Of a DNA stretch of 64,000 bases, positions 7,918 to 16,730 are shown piece after piece; position 1 is the first letter of the stretch; each line of letters opens with the position of its first letter. Below the pieces are notes generated by a model. The model was not told where the DNA came from. It saw nothing but the letters and a program-made list of their open reading frames with translations, and did not search any database. The position numbers and the translations under genes are program-made. The stretch is taken from positions 4,898,001 through 4,962,000 of the forward strand of contig NZ_CP107845.1 in assembly GCF_041431415.1 (NCBI RefSeq), given 5' to 3'. This DNA is from Streptomyces sp. NBC_00513. Its GTDB lineage: Bacteria; Actinomycetota; Actinomycetes; Streptomycetales; Streptomycetaceae.

Positions 7918-9483
7918 TCAGCGGCCGGAATGCGGCGTCCGTCGTACCGAACGCCCGGCCAGGACGTCGGTCCTGCGACCGTCCCGCATCACGAAACGCC
8001 CGTCGATCAGGACGTACGGGATCCCGGTCGGCAGCACCCGCGGACGCGCGTACGTGGACCCGGCCGCGACCGTGTCCGGATCGAAGAGGACCAGGTCCGC
8101 CCGGTACCCGACCCGCACCAGCCCCCGGTCGGGCAGCCGGAGCCGGGCCGCCGGCCGGCCCGCGAGGTGCGCCACGCACTCCTCCAGGGTGAGCACCCCC
8201 AGCTCGCGCACGTAGTGCCCCAGGTAGTGGGGGAAGGTGCCGTACGCCCTGGGGTGCGGCTTCGCGCCGCGCAGGATGCCGTCCGAGCCGCCGGTGTGGG
8301 CGGGGTGCCGCATGATCGCGCGGACGTTCTCCTCGTGCCCCACGTGCTGGAGGATCGTCGGCCGCAGCCGGTCCCCCAGCAACAGCCGCCGGGCCGCGTC
8401 CCAACCGGTCAGGCGCGTGCCGACGTACGCGTCGAACGCCGGATCGCCGACACCCGAGACCTCGATCGTCGACCAGTCCACCGGAACCCCGTGGCAGCCG
8501 TCCGCACCCTCCACCTCCAGCGCGTACCGGATCCGCTCGGCCTCGGCGTCGTCCGCGAGCCGGGCGAGGACCGCCTCGGGGCCGCCCGCGCCGGCCCGAC
8601 TCGGGAGCAGGGCGACGAGGGTCGTACAGCCGGCGGTGTACGGGTAACTGTCGAGGGTGACGTCGCAGCCGTCGGCCAGCGCCGCGTCGAGGAGGTCCAG
8701 CAGCTCCCCGGCCCGGCCCTCGTTCTCGTCGAAGTTCATGGTGGCGTGCGCGAGGTGCAGGGCGCAGCCGGCCCCGCGGGCCAGTTCGACCATCTCGGCG
8801 TAGGCGGCGAGCGCCCCGCGCCCGTACGAGCGGTGGTGCGGGCAGTAGTAGCCGCCGTACGAGGCCACCACCGCGCACAGCTCCGCCAGTTCGGCGCCGG
8901 ACGCGTACATGCCGGGGGTGTAGGTCAGCCCGGAGGACATCCCGACGGCGCCCTGCGCGAGGCCGTCGGCGACGAGCGCGCGCATCCGGTCGAGTTCGGC
9001 GGGGGTCGCGGGACGGTCGTCCCAGCCGAGCACCGTCGCGCGCACGGTGCCCTGGGGCACGAGGTAGGCGGCGTTGACCGCGACGCCCCCGTCGAGGCGG
9101 TCCAGGTAGCCGCCGACGTCGTGCCAGTCGAAGTCGACGTCGTCGCCCGGGCCGTTCCATCCGGCGATGGCCGCCCGCACCTCGGCGCGGGTGCGGTCGT
9201 CGACGGGTGCGTAGGACAGGCCGTCCTGGCCGAGCACCTCCAGGGTCACGCCCTGGGCGACCTTCGCGCCGTGGTCCGGGTCGCGGAGCAGCGCGAGGTC
9301 GCTGTGGGCGTGCATGTCGACGAACCCGGGGGCGAGGGCCAGGCCGTGCGCGTCGAGGGTCTCGCGGCCGGCGCCGAGCCTCCCGATCGCGGCGACGCGG
9401 CCCTCGTGCACGCCCACGTCCGCGAGGTACGAGGGCCCGCCCGTGCCGTCGACGACGCGGGCCCCCCGGATGACGAGGTCCAC
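7918..9483 (-). CDS. N-acyl-D-amino-acid deacylase (D-aminoacylase) family
   Basis: A 521-residue amidohydrolase-superfamily enzyme. The N-terminus (VIRGARVVDGTGGPSYLADVGV) and first metal-ligand motif APGFVDMHAHSDLALL are typical, with HLAHATMNFD and LQHVGHEENVRAIMRHPAHTGGSDG containing later ligands. Enzymes of this family hydrolyse N-acyl-D-amino acids or related D-amidated compounds. GTG 9483 starts two bases after the upstream deaminase stop, so the two genes are almost certainly one operon. With the D-serine-dehydratase-like neighbour and RidA opposite, a role in D-amino-acid recovery is inferred. Confidence 0.88.
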   Translation of the reverse strand: MDLVIRGARVVDGTGGPSYLADVGVHEGRVAAIGRLGAGRETLDAHGLALAPGFVDMHAHSDLALLRDPDHGAKVAQGVTLEVLGQDGLSYAPVDDRTRAEVRAAIAGWNGPGDDVDFDWHDVGGYLDRLDGGVAVNAAYLVPQGTVRATVLGWDDRPATPAELDRMRALVADGLAQGAVGMSSGLTYTPGMYASGAELAELCAVVASYGGYYCPHHRSYGRGALAAYAEMVELARGAGCALHLAHATMNFDENEGRAGELLDLLDAALADGCDVTLDSYPYTAGCTTLVALLPSRAGAGGPEAVLARLADDAEAERIRYALEVEGADGCHGVPVDWSTIEVSGVGDPAFDAYVGTRLTGWDAARRLLLGDRLRPTILQHVGHEENVRAIMRHPAHTGGSDGILRGAKPHPRAYGTFPHYLGHYVRELGVLTLEECVAHLAGRPAARLRLPDRGLVRVGYRADLVLFDPDTVAAGSTYARPRVLPTGIPYVLIDGRFVMRDGRRTDVLAGRSVRRTPHSGR

Positions 9484-9485
9484 GG

Positions 9486-10766
9486 CTAGAAGAAGGTGCG
9501 CACGTAGTCGGTGACGGTGCCGTCGGCCTCCACGACCGGGATCAGCGGCCACTTCTCGAAGATGGTGCACGGGTGCGACATGCCGAGGGCCACCCAGTCG
9601 CCGACCCGGACGTCCTCGGCGGAGTCCGTCTCCAACCAGGCGTGCTGATCGGACAGTTTGACGACCCGGACGCCGTTGGCCGGGCGCTCGGTCCCGTCGA
9701 GGGCGTCGCGCACCAGTTCCGCCTCCGGCAGCCCGAGGTCGTAGGCGACGTCGCGCTTGCCCGCGTTGACGAAGGCCTGGGTGGGGGAGGGCCGGGAGAC
9801 CACCTGGGCCCACAGGCGGAACGCGGGCCGCAGCCCGCCCTCCTCCGGGATCCGGTTGAAGGGGGTGAGGCGGGTGTACCAGCCGTGGTCGTGCGAGACG
9901 TACGCGCCGGAGCGCAGCAGCTTCAGGACGGGCCGCGACAGCTCCGGGATCGCGGCGAAGACGTCCGCGACGGCGTCGAACCAGGCGGAGCCGCCGGCGC
10001 TGACGACGATCTCCTCGACGTCCGGGGCGAACCGGCCCGCCTTGTCGAACTCGACCGCGAGGCCGGTGAGCCGGCGCAGGTAGGCGTGGACGCGTTCGGG
10101 GTCGGCGTCCGGGACCTCCGCCTCGTAGCCGGCGACGCCGACGAGGCGCAGCGTGTCGGTCTGCGCGACGGCGTCCGCGACGGCGCGGCAGTCCTCGTCG
10201 GTGCGGGCGCCGGTCCGGGCCCCCTCGCCGGCGCCGAGCTCCACGACCACGTCGACGACGGCCGGCCGGCCGCGCAGGGCGCGGTCCATCAACTGGACGC
10301 CGCGTACGGAGTCGACGTAGCAGACGAACCGGAACTCGGGATCGGCGGCGAGCTCGTCGGCCACCCAGGCCAGGGCCGCGGGGTCGACCAGCTCGTTGGC
10401 GAGGAAGATCCGCCCGATGCCGAAAGCGCGGTAGACGCGGGCCTGGTGGGGCACGGCGGCGGTGATGCCCCAGGCCCCGTGGTCCAACTGGCGTTGGAAC
10501 AACTGGGGGGCCATGCAGGTCTTGCCGTGCGGGGCGAAGGCCAGGTGGTGGCGCTCGGCGTAGGTCTCCAGCGCCGCCAGGTTGTGGGCGAGGGCCTCGG
10601 CGTCGAGGGTGAGGACGGGGGTGGTGAATCCGCCGGTGTGCAGGTTCCGGCGTTCGGCCGCGAGCTGCCCGACGGTGAGGGAGGCGCGTTCGGCGTCCGG
10701 GGGGAGACCCTTGAACCGGTGGTCGACCGGCTCGTCGGCCAGACGTCGGACTGCTTCGCTGCCCAT
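9486..10766 (-). CDS. D-serine dehydratase-like / D-threonine aldolase family amino acid deaminase
   Basis: A 426-residue PLP enzyme of fold type III (alanine-racemase-like N-terminus). The PLP lysine is in LAFAPHGKTCMAPQLF (near residue 85); the C-terminal GDWVALGMSHPCTIFEKW carries the metal-ligand His/Cys pair typical of DSD1-type D-serine dehydratases. Expected reaction: D-serine or related D-hydroxy-amino acids to a keto acid and ammonia through an enamine/imine. The ATG has AGAGGA upstream. First gene of an operon with the deacylase; divergent from iclR-ridA, with a palindrome 15 bases before its start codon. Confidence 0.88.
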   Translation of the reverse strand: MGSEAVRRLADEPVDHRFKGLPPDAERASLTVGQLAAERRNLHTGGFTTPVLTLDAEALAHNLAALETYAERHHLAFAPHGKTCMAPQLFQRQLDHGAWGITAAVPHQARVYRAFGIGRIFLANELVDPAALAWVADELAADPEFRFVCYVDSVRGVQLMDRALRGRPAVVDVVVELGAGEGARTGARTDEDCRAVADAVAQTDTLRLVGVAGYEAEVPDADPERVHAYLRRLTGLAVEFDKAGRFAPDVEEIVVSAGGSAWFDAVADVFAAIPELSRPVLKLLRSGAYVSHDHGWYTRLTPFNRIPEEGGLRPAFRLWAQVVSRPSPTQAFVNAGKRDVAYDLGLPEAELVRDALDGTERPANGVRVVKLSDQHAWLETDSAEDVRVGDWVALGMSHPCTIFEKWPLIPVVEADGTVTDYVRTFF

Positions 10767-10780
10767 GCGGAATCCTCTCG

Positions 10781-10799
10781 CGTTGCGTGTGACGCAACG
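10781..10799. promoter_or_regulatory. IclR-type operator palindrome
   Basis: CGTTGCGT-GTG-ACGCAACG is a perfect 8+3+8 inverted repeat; a further CGTTGCG half-site follows at 10802-10808. It lies in the divergent region between the D-amino-acid operon and the IclR regulator gene, 15 bases from the deaminase ATG. Binding by the adjacent IclR protein is inference from position and symmetry. Confidence 0.7.
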
Positions 10800-10928
10800 T
10801 GCGTTGCGGGTGGTGCCTGTGGCTGTCTAACATCCCGGATGACGACGGGTCAACGGTGTCGGTTCCGTTCCCCTTCCGTTCCCCGCCGCGGGAGCCCGCG
10901 ACGGCGGCCCGCTGCGAGAGGACACGGC

Positions 10929-11747
10929 GTGAGCCAATCGGTGGAGCGGGCCCTGCGGATCCTCCCCGCGCTGGCCCGGGGCCCCGCCGGCCTCGGCGAG
11001 GTCGCCGAGGACCTCGGCGTGCACAAGAGCACCGCCCTGCGACTGCTGCGGACCCTGCACGAACAGGGCTTCGTGTACCGGCAGCAGGACGGCCGCTACC
11101 GGCTCGGCGCCCGCATCTTCGCCCTCGCCGCCGAGGCCATCGAGAACCTCGACATCCGCGGGATCGCCCACCCGCACCTGGTCGAGCTCAACCGGCTCAC
11201 CGGCCACACCGTGCACCTCGCCCTCCACCAGGACGACGAGGTCGTGTACGTCGACAAGGTCGACAGCCGCTACCCGGTGCGCATGTACTCCCGCATCGGC
11301 AGGCCCGTCCCGCTCACCGTCGCCGCCGTCGCCAAGCTCCTCCTCGCCGACCTGCCCGAGGCCGAACGCCGGGCGCTGGCCGACCGGATCGACTACCCGG
11401 CCTACACCGCCCGCTCCACCCCGGACGCCCGGGCCTTCCTGCGCGAGCTGGACCTCGTGCGGGAACAGGGCTGGGCCACCGACTTCGGCGGTCACGAGGA
11501 GTCCGTCAACTGCGTCGGCGCGCCCGTGCGCGGGCCGGACGGGCGGGTCGTCGCCGCCATGTCGGTCTCCGCGCCCACCGTGGTGGTCGGCGCCGACGCG
11601 CTGCTCGAACTGCTGCCCCTGGTGCGCCGCAGCGCCGACACGATCAGCCGGGAGTACTCGGGCGCCGCCCGGGACCCGGACCAGGACGCCGACCAAGGCC
11701 CAGTACAGGAACCCGTACAGGAACCCGCACAGGAGGACACGCCGTGA
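10929..11747 (+). CDS. IclR family transcriptional regulator
   Basis: A 272-residue regulator. Residues 1-60 form the winged HTH (SVERALRILPAL, LGEVAEDLGVHKSTALRLLRTLHEQGFV), followed by the IclR effector domain (YVDKVDSRYPVRMYSRIGRPVPLTVAAVAKLLLADLP; CVGAPVRGPDGRVVAAMSVSAP). The GTG start has GAGAGGA eight bases upstream. The C-terminus ends in a low-complexity tail built from a 12-bp DNA repeat (VQEPVQEPAQE). It is coupled to ridA by a GTGA overlap and probably controls the divergent deaminase-deacylase operon through the palindrome at 10781. Confidence 0.93.
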   Translation: MSQSVERALRILPALARGPAGLGEVAEDLGVHKSTALRLLRTLHEQGFVYRQQDGRYRLGARIFALAAEAIENLDIRGIAHPHLVELNRLTGHTVHLALHQDDEVVYVDKVDSRYPVRMYSRIGRPVPLTVAAVAKLLLADLPEAERRALADRIDYPAYTARSTPDARAFLRELDLVREQGWATDFGGHEESVNCVGAPVRGPDGRVVAAMSVSAPTVVVGADALLELLPLVRRSADTISREYSGAARDPDQDADQGPVQEPVQEPAQEDTP

Positions 11748-12154
11748 CCGACAAGATCGCCATCACCCCCGACACCCACACCACCCCGCCCGCGAGGTTC
11801 TCGCACGGCGTGCGCAAGGGGAACCTGCTCCAGGTCGCCGGCCAGGTCGGCTTCCTCCCGCACGTCGAGGGACAGCCGCCGACCCCCGCCGGGCCCACCC
11901 TGCGCGCCCAGACCCTCCGGACGCTGGAGAACGTCCGTTCCGTGCTGGAGGCCGGCGGTGCGACCTGGGACGACGTGATGATGATCCGCGTCTACCTGAC
12001 CGACACGGACCACTTCGGCGAGATGAACGCGCTCTACAACGCCTACTTCGAGGAGCAGGGCCTGAAGCAGGCCCCGGCCGCCCGCACCACCGTGTACGTG
12101 GGCCTGCCCGCAGGGCTGCTGATCGAGATCGACGCGCTGGCCGTCCTCGGCTGA
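11744..12154 (+). CDS. RidA family enamine/imine deaminase
   Basis: A 136-residue RidA/YjgF-type protein (LLQVAGQVGFLP, QTLRTLENVRSVLEAGGATWDDVMMIRVYLTD, ARTTVYVGLPAGLLIEIDALAV) with the conserved arginine of the active site in the PAARTTVYVG segment. RidA proteins hydrolyse reactive enamines such as 2-aminoacrylate to keto acids and ammonia. Its start GTG overlaps the iclR stop, and AGGAGGA lies just upstream. Next to a PLP D-serine-dehydratase-like enzyme, it probably detoxifies that enzyme's enamine product; this coupling is inferred. Confidence 0.93.
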   Translation: MTDKIAITPDTHTTPPARFSHGVRKGNLLQVAGQVGFLPHVEGQPPTPAGPTLRAQTLRTLENVRSVLEAGGATWDDVMMIRVYLTDTDHFGEMNALYNAYFEEQGLKQAPAARTTVYVGLPAGLLIEIDALAVLG

Positions 12155-12190
12155 CGCGGGCCGCCGCGGGGGCCCGCGTGCGGGCGTCCG

Positions 12191-12223
12191 CGCGGGAGGG
12201 GCGCGGGAGGGGCGCGGGAGGGG
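12191..12223. repeat. three perfect copies of an 11-bp unit
   Basis: CGCGGGAGGGG is repeated head to tail three times, then runs into GGGGCGCCCC palindromes at about 12220-12250 that could form a terminator hairpin between the convergent ridA and peptidase genes. Confidence 0.7.
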
Positions 12224-12272
12224 CGCCCCCCTGGCGGTGGGGCGCCCCCGTCGGGGTGGAGCGGCGGTCAGG

Positions 12273-13613
12273 TCACTGCGTGCAGTACTGCGCTTCCTTG
12301 CCGATCGAGCGGTACATGCAGTCCGCGTTCTCCAGGAGCTGGAGAACGGCGTCCTTGTTGCGCGCCGTCTCCCGGTCGATCACCTCGTCGGGCGGGTAGA
12401 AGCCGCCGCCGCCCCCGGACTCGGACGGGTACATCTCGAAGGTGTAGGAGAAGATCCGCTGGTTGCCCCACAGCCAGTCGTCGATCGTCCCGTCGGTGAT
12501 GTACAGGTCGCTCGACTGCTCCGGCGTGTAGCCGTTGCTGTTGGCCATGCTCGTGCCGATCTTCTTGTACACCGCCAGGTCGTCCGCGTTCAGACCGGGC
12601 GCGGTGTCGTTGTACGTCCACCCGAACGGCCACAGCACCAGCTCGCTGTAGGTGTGGAAGTCGATGGCGGCCTTGATCTGCTGCTTGCCGCCCACGATCC
12701 GGCTGCGGACGAAGTCGGAGACCACCTTGACCTCGGGCGCGGAGGACGCGGCGGCCCCGCGGTAGGTCTCGGAGCTCTTGCTGCCGCTGGAACCGCCGCA
12801 GCAGCCCCACTTGTAGTCCCAGTTGCGGTTCAGGTCGGTGCCCACGTACGAGGAGCCGGAGTTCGGCTGCCGGTTCTTGCGCCAGGAGCGGTAGGAACCG
12901 GTGGCGATGTCGTACTCGCCGCCGTCCGGGTTGAGGTCGGGGATGATCCAGATCTCGCGGCCGTTGACGGCGTTGGTGACGCGGGAATCGGTGCCGTACT
13001 TGGAGCCGAACTCCTTGAGCAGGTACAGGGCCATCTCGACCGTGAGGTGCTCACGGGCGTGCTGGTGGTGGGTGAAGAGGACCTCGGGTTCGGCCTCGTC
13101 GGTCGCGACGTTGTCACTGATCTTGATCGCGAAAAGGTCCCGGCCCTGGTAGGACTTCCCGATGACCTTCTTGCTCATGATCCCGGGGTACTGGGCGATG
13201 CGCTGGTCGATCTCCGCGTTCGCCTCGGCGTAGTTGTGGTACTTCGAGTCGGCGGACGGGAAGTCCATCGGGCTCGCCGCGACGCCGCGCTCGGAGCGGT
13301 CCGGCGGCCCCGGCAGCGCGGTGAGTCTGTAGCCGAGGGCGCGCAGGCTCTTGGCCTGCATCGGGTCGGCGCTGACGACCACCGAGCGGGCGTCCACTTC
13401 GTCGATGGAGGCGCCCGTGCGGAGCAGGGCGGTGCGCTCGACGGCCGTGGACGGCCCCTGGATCTCGTACTGGACGATCGCCTCGTCCTGGGTCGCGGTC
13501 GACGGGGTGGGTGGGGTGGACGCCGTCGCGCTCAGGCCGTAGGCGGGTGCGCCGAGGGCGAGCGCCAGCAGGGCCGCCGTGACGGCGGCCCTTCGGCGGG
13601 TGTGGAGCCGCAT
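12273..13613 (-). CDS. secreted M14 zinc carboxypeptidase
   Basis: A 446-residue secreted metallopeptidase. An arginine-rich signal peptide ([29 protein letters not shown]) is followed by a propeptide-like region with [23 protein letters not shown], then the M14 domain with [20 protein letters not shown] (HxxE zinc ligands), [43 protein letters not shown] (third ligand) and FTFEMYP (catalytic Glu region). The cysteine pair CC and the C-terminal [13 protein letters not shown] suggest disulfides. ATG 13613 has CAGGAGA upstream; the longer start adds an improbable leader. It lies 128 bases downstream of the chitinase gene in the same direction. Confidence 0.93.
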   Translation of the reverse strand: MRLHTRRRAAVTAALLALALGAPAYGLSATASTPPTPSTATQDEAIVQYEIQGPSTAVERTALLRTGASIDEVDARSVVVSADPMQAKSLRALGYRLTALPGPPDRSERGVAASPMDFPSADSKYHNYAEANAEIDQRIAQYPGIMSKKVIGKSYQGRDLFAIKISDNVATDEAEPEVLFTHHQHAREHLTVEMALYLLKEFGSKYGTDSRVTNAVNGREIWIIPDLNPDGGEYDIATGSYRSWRKNRQPNSGSSYVGTDLNRNWDYKWGCCGGSSGSKSSETYRGAAASSAPEVKVVSDFVRSRIVGGKQQIKAAIDFHTYSELVLWPFGWTYNDTAPGLNADDLAVYKKIGTSMANSNGYTPEQSSDLYITDGTIDDWLWGNQRIFSYTFEMYPSESGGGGGFYPPDEVIDRETARNKDAVLQLLENADCMYRSIGKEAQYCTQ

Positions 13614-13741
13614 GCGTTCTCCTGGGTGGGGAGGTGGGGGTGCCGTGCGGACGCGCACAGCGTGCTCTCATGGCATGTCCGGGTCAAGAATTCGAAACCG
13701 GCCAATGTGACCGCGGTCACGGCCACCCCCACCCCTACCGC

Positions 13742-15433
13742 CTACGGCAGGCTGTGGACCTTCGGACCCACCACGTTCGACCAGGTGCCACCCGCCTTGG
13801 CGTCCCAGTTGGTCGACCAGGTCATCGCGCCGCGCAGCCCCGGGTAGGTCTTCGACGGCTTGAACGAACCGCAGTTCGTGCCCCGGGCCAGGCAGTCCAG
13901 GGCGTTGTTCACGATGGTCGGGGAGACGTAGCCGCTGCCCGCGCCGCTCGGGGACGCCGGCACGCCGATGCCCACCTGGGAGGGGTCGAGGCCGCCTTCG
14001 AGCTGGATGCAGGCCAGCGCGGTCAGGAAGTCCACCGAGCCCTGGGAGTAGACCTTGCCGTCACAGCCGTTCATCGCGCCGCTGTTGTAGTACTGCATGT
14101 TGACGACGGTCAGGATGTCCTTGATGTTCAGCGCCGTCTTGAAATAGCCGCCCTGCGCGGACTGCATGTCGATCGTCTGCGGGGCCATGGTGAGGACGAG
14201 CGAGGGGCCCGCCTTCGCCGACAGCGAGCGCAGCGCCTGCGTCATGTACGTCGGGTTGAGGCCGTTCTCCAGGTCGATGTCGATCCCGCTGAAGCCGTAC
14301 TCCCGCATCAGCGCCCAGGCCGAGTTGGCGAGGTTGTCGGCGGACGCGGAGTCGTTGACCGAGATGGTGCCCTTCTCGCCGCCGATGGACAGGATGACCG
14401 ACTTGCCGGCCGCCTTCTTCGCGGCGATGTCCGCCTTGAACTGCGGCACCGTGTAGCCGCCGAGGCCCGCCGAGTCGAGGTTGAAGGAGATGCCGCCGGG
14501 CGTGGTCGTGGCGTCGGCGAAGGAGACGGCGATGATGTCGTACTGCGCCGAGACGTCCGAGAGCTTCTGGACGGTCGCCCCGTTGTTGAAGTTCTGCCAG
14601 TAGCCGGTCAGGGCGTGCTTGGGAACGCCCGGATTCGGGTTGCCGCCGCCGCCCGTGGTGGTGCCCGTCACCGCGGCGGACCTGGGCCCCTCGCCGGCCG
14701 CGTTGTACGCGCTCACCTGGAAGGAGTACGAGGTCGAGGCGGCCAGGCCCGAGATCTGCGCGGAGGCCGAGGAGACCGTCTGGACGCGGACGCCGTCCTG
14801 GTAGACGTGGTAGCCGGTGGCGCTGCCCACCGCGTTCCACGAAAGAGTGAGGGCGTTCGCGCTCTGGCCGGAAACGGCGGCCCCGGCGGGGGCGCCCGGG
14901 ACGCTCGGGCCGGGATCGGTGCCGCCGCCCCCGTCCGGGCCGAAGACGCTGAACTCGTCGACGAGGAAGCCCGGCTGGCCGTACCAGCCGTGCGTGTAGA
15001 CGGTCACCCGGGTGGTGTTGGGGCCGGTGGAGAAGGTGGTCGACAGCTTCTGCCAACCGCCGCCCGAGCCGGGGGTCCAGGTGGACACGTCCTGGGTGCC
15101 GGTCCCGGTCGCGCCGAGGTACACGTACGAGCCCTGCACCTGCGTGCTCAGCGTGTACGTGGAATTCGGCTTGACCGTGACGGTCTGGCTGCACCGGGCG
15201 TTGTCCGAGCCCGCCGGGGTGGCCTTCAGGGCGCCGGCCCCGGCGAAGACGGGGGAGGACACGACGGCGCCGCCGCCGCCGGTGCAGGACCAGTCGGACA
15301 GGCCGGACTCGAAGCCTCCGTTCCGGGCGACGTTGACGTCGGCGGCTTGCGCCGTACCGGCGGTGAGGGCGGTCAGACCTCCGGCGGCGAGGGTGGCGGC
15401 GCCCAACAGGGCGAGGGAGCGTATGCGGTTCAC
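13742..15433 (-). CDS. secreted GH18 chitinase with carbohydrate-binding and FnIII modules
   Basis: A 563-residue secreted enzyme. Signal peptide (MNRIRSLALLGAATLAAGGLTALTAGTAQA), then a ~130-residue beta-sandwich carbohydrate-binding module (NVARNGGFESGLSDWSC...TRVTVYTHGWYGQPGFLVDEFSVFGPD), a Gly/Pro linker, a fibronectin III domain (PGAPAGAAVSGQSANALTLSWNAV...) and a GH18 domain from about residue 275. The catalytic DxxDxDxE-type motif FSGIDIDLE has its acid Glu at about 389; MQYYNSG follows. It hydrolyses chitin to chito-oligosaccharides. GTG 15433 is used. A DasR-type dre box lies about 75 bases upstream, indicating N-acetylglucosamine-linked control. Confidence 0.95.
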   Translation of the reverse strand: MNRIRSLALLGAATLAAGGLTALTAGTAQAADVNVARNGGFESGLSDWSCTGGGGAVVSSPVFAGAGALKATPAGSDNARCSQTVTVKPNSTYTLSTQVQGSYVYLGATGTGTQDVSTWTPGSGGGWQKLSTTFSTGPNTTRVTVYTHGWYGQPGFLVDEFSVFGPDGGGGTDPGPSVPGAPAGAAVSGQSANALTLSWNAVGSATGYHVYQDGVRVQTVSSASAQISGLAASTSYSFQVSAYNAAGEGPRSAAVTGTTTGGGGNPNPGVPKHALTGYWQNFNNGATVQKLSDVSAQYDIIAVSFADATTTPGGISFNLDSAGLGGYTVPQFKADIAAKKAAGKSVILSIGGEKGTISVNDSASADNLANSAWALMREYGFSGIDIDLENGLNPTYMTQALRSLSAKAGPSLVLTMAPQTIDMQSAQGGYFKTALNIKDILTVVNMQYYNSGAMNGCDGKVYSQGSVDFLTALACIQLEGGLDPSQVGIGVPASPSGAGSGYVSPTIVNNALDCLARGTNCGSFKPSKTYPGLRGAMTWSTNWDAKAGGTWSNVVGPKVHSLP

Positions 15434-15504
15434 GAAGGCTCCGGTGGGGGGAGAAGGGGATGTGAAAGGCGTGACAGGGGCAAGTGGGGTACCCCGCAGC
15501 CAAG

Positions 15505-15530
15505 TTGGTCCAGACCAATCCCGGTGTCAA
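15505..15530 (-). promoter_or_regulatory. DasR dre-like box (15505-15518) and TTGACA -35 for the chitinase
   Basis: TTGGTCCAGACCAA (15505-15518) matches the centre of the published DasR operator ACTGGTCTAGACCAGT with one change (T to C) in the core TGGTCTAGACCA. A consensus TTGACA lies just upstream on the minus strand (15530-15525), so the box sits where it would block RNA polymerase. The rest of the 15434-15793 gap shows no gene. Confidence 0.8.
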
Positions 15531-15793
15531 GGGTCTTGGCAATGTGGCTTGAAATGACCTCTACGTCACCCGTGTGCCGATCCCCGATGTCCGGATTTCT
15601 CGCCACCTGCGCCCTCTGCTCCCGCGCACGGGAATCCGCAAGGCCCTGCCCTGCCAGGGAGGACGCGGATATGGTGCTGAGGCAAGGGGGAGCTGCGCGG
15701 ATCGTTTGCCGTCGCGCAGTCGTGCGCGTACGTGGGGACTGCGTGACGGGGGTGGGAACGCCCGTGACGTACAGGGTGAACGGGGGGATTCGC

Positions 15794-16687
15794 GTGCCGA
15801 CCGCCATTGCTGTCACCAGTGCCGATCTGGTGCTGCCGGCCCCCGACCGCCACACCCCGACCGCCGCCGTCCTGCGCCCGCCCGACCAGGTCGACCTCGA
15901 CGGAGCCCTCGCCGAGACCGCCGCCCTCCTGGAGCGACACGGCCACCTCGTGGTCGTCGTACCGCCCTGGCTGCCGCTCGCCACCATCCGCCGGCTGCAC
16001 ACCGTACGGGCCATTCTGGAAACCGACCGGATCGCGCTCCTCGACATCGATCTGCCGCCCCTGGGAACGGCCCTGCTGGTGCGTCAGCTCCGCCAGCTCA
16101 GCGTCTGCGACTTCAGCCCCGGGGTGCTGGCCTCCGCGGCCCGCCTGCTGCCGCACTACATCTACGCGGGCGCCCTGCTCGGCAGCGTCGCCAAACTGGA
16201 CCGGGTGCCGGTCAGCCTCAAGGCGCACGCCAGGTCCTGGTCACCGAGCGCCCAGTTCGCCGTACTCGCCCACCCCACCCCGCACCTGGCCAGGCTGGGC
16301 ACCTCCGGGTCCTCGGGCGCCCACAGCGCGGGCGGCGCCGCCGCGGGACTCCCCGCCGGCCCCGGCTTCGCGACCCACCTCACCTTCGCCCGCGGCCAAC
16401 TCGCCTCCGACTGGGTGACCGCCGAACTGGCCCCCGCCTGGCAGGTGCAGGGCGTCATGGAGAACCCGCTACCCGCCGACTCGCCCGTCTGGTGGGCCAC
16501 GTCGAAGCTCGTCGAGTTCGGCGCCGCCATCCCGGACGTGGCCGTCCTCTACCAACTGGTCGCCTCCGTGCGCCGGGAGCAATGCCGATGGTGCGGCTTC
16601 GAACTCATCGGCGACCGCTGCGGCTTCTGCTCCGCCCCGCTGACGGCCCCACCGCCCACGGCCGCGACATCCCGATCCAGACCCTGA
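15794..16687 (+). CDS. uncharacterised protein with C-terminal zinc ribbon, at head of pilus locus
   Basis: A 297-residue protein I cannot name. It has an alpha/beta-looking N-terminal half (LERHGHLVVVVPPWLPLATIRRLH, IALLDIDLPPLGTALLVRQL), a helical segment LASAARLLPHYIYAGALLGSVAKL, a Gly/Ala-rich linker, and a CX2C-X8-CX2C zinc ribbon at about 275-290 (CRWCGFELIGDRCGFC). No signal peptide or membrane helix is obvious. GTG 15794 follows GGGGGGA. It is 43 bases upstream of the CpaB-like gene, so co-transcription with the pilus genes is likely. A cytosolic accessory or regulatory role is inferred. Confidence 0.6.
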   Translation: MPTAIAVTSADLVLPAPDRHTPTAAVLRPPDQVDLDGALAETAALLERHGHLVVVVPPWLPLATIRRLHTVRAILETDRIALLDIDLPPLGTALLVRQLRQLSVCDFSPGVLASAARLLPHYIYAGALLGSVAKLDRVPVSLKAHARSWSPSAQFAVLAHPTPHLARLGTSGSSGAHSAGGAAAGLPAGPGFATHLTFARGQLASDWVTAELAPAWQVQGVMENPLPADSPVWWATSKLVEFGAAIPDVAVLYQLVASVRREQCRWCGFELIGDRCGFCSAPLTAPPPTAATSRSRP

Positions 16688-16730
16688 CCACCGGCCCGAA
16701 CGAACGAAGAACGGCGAGGTAGTACGGCCC

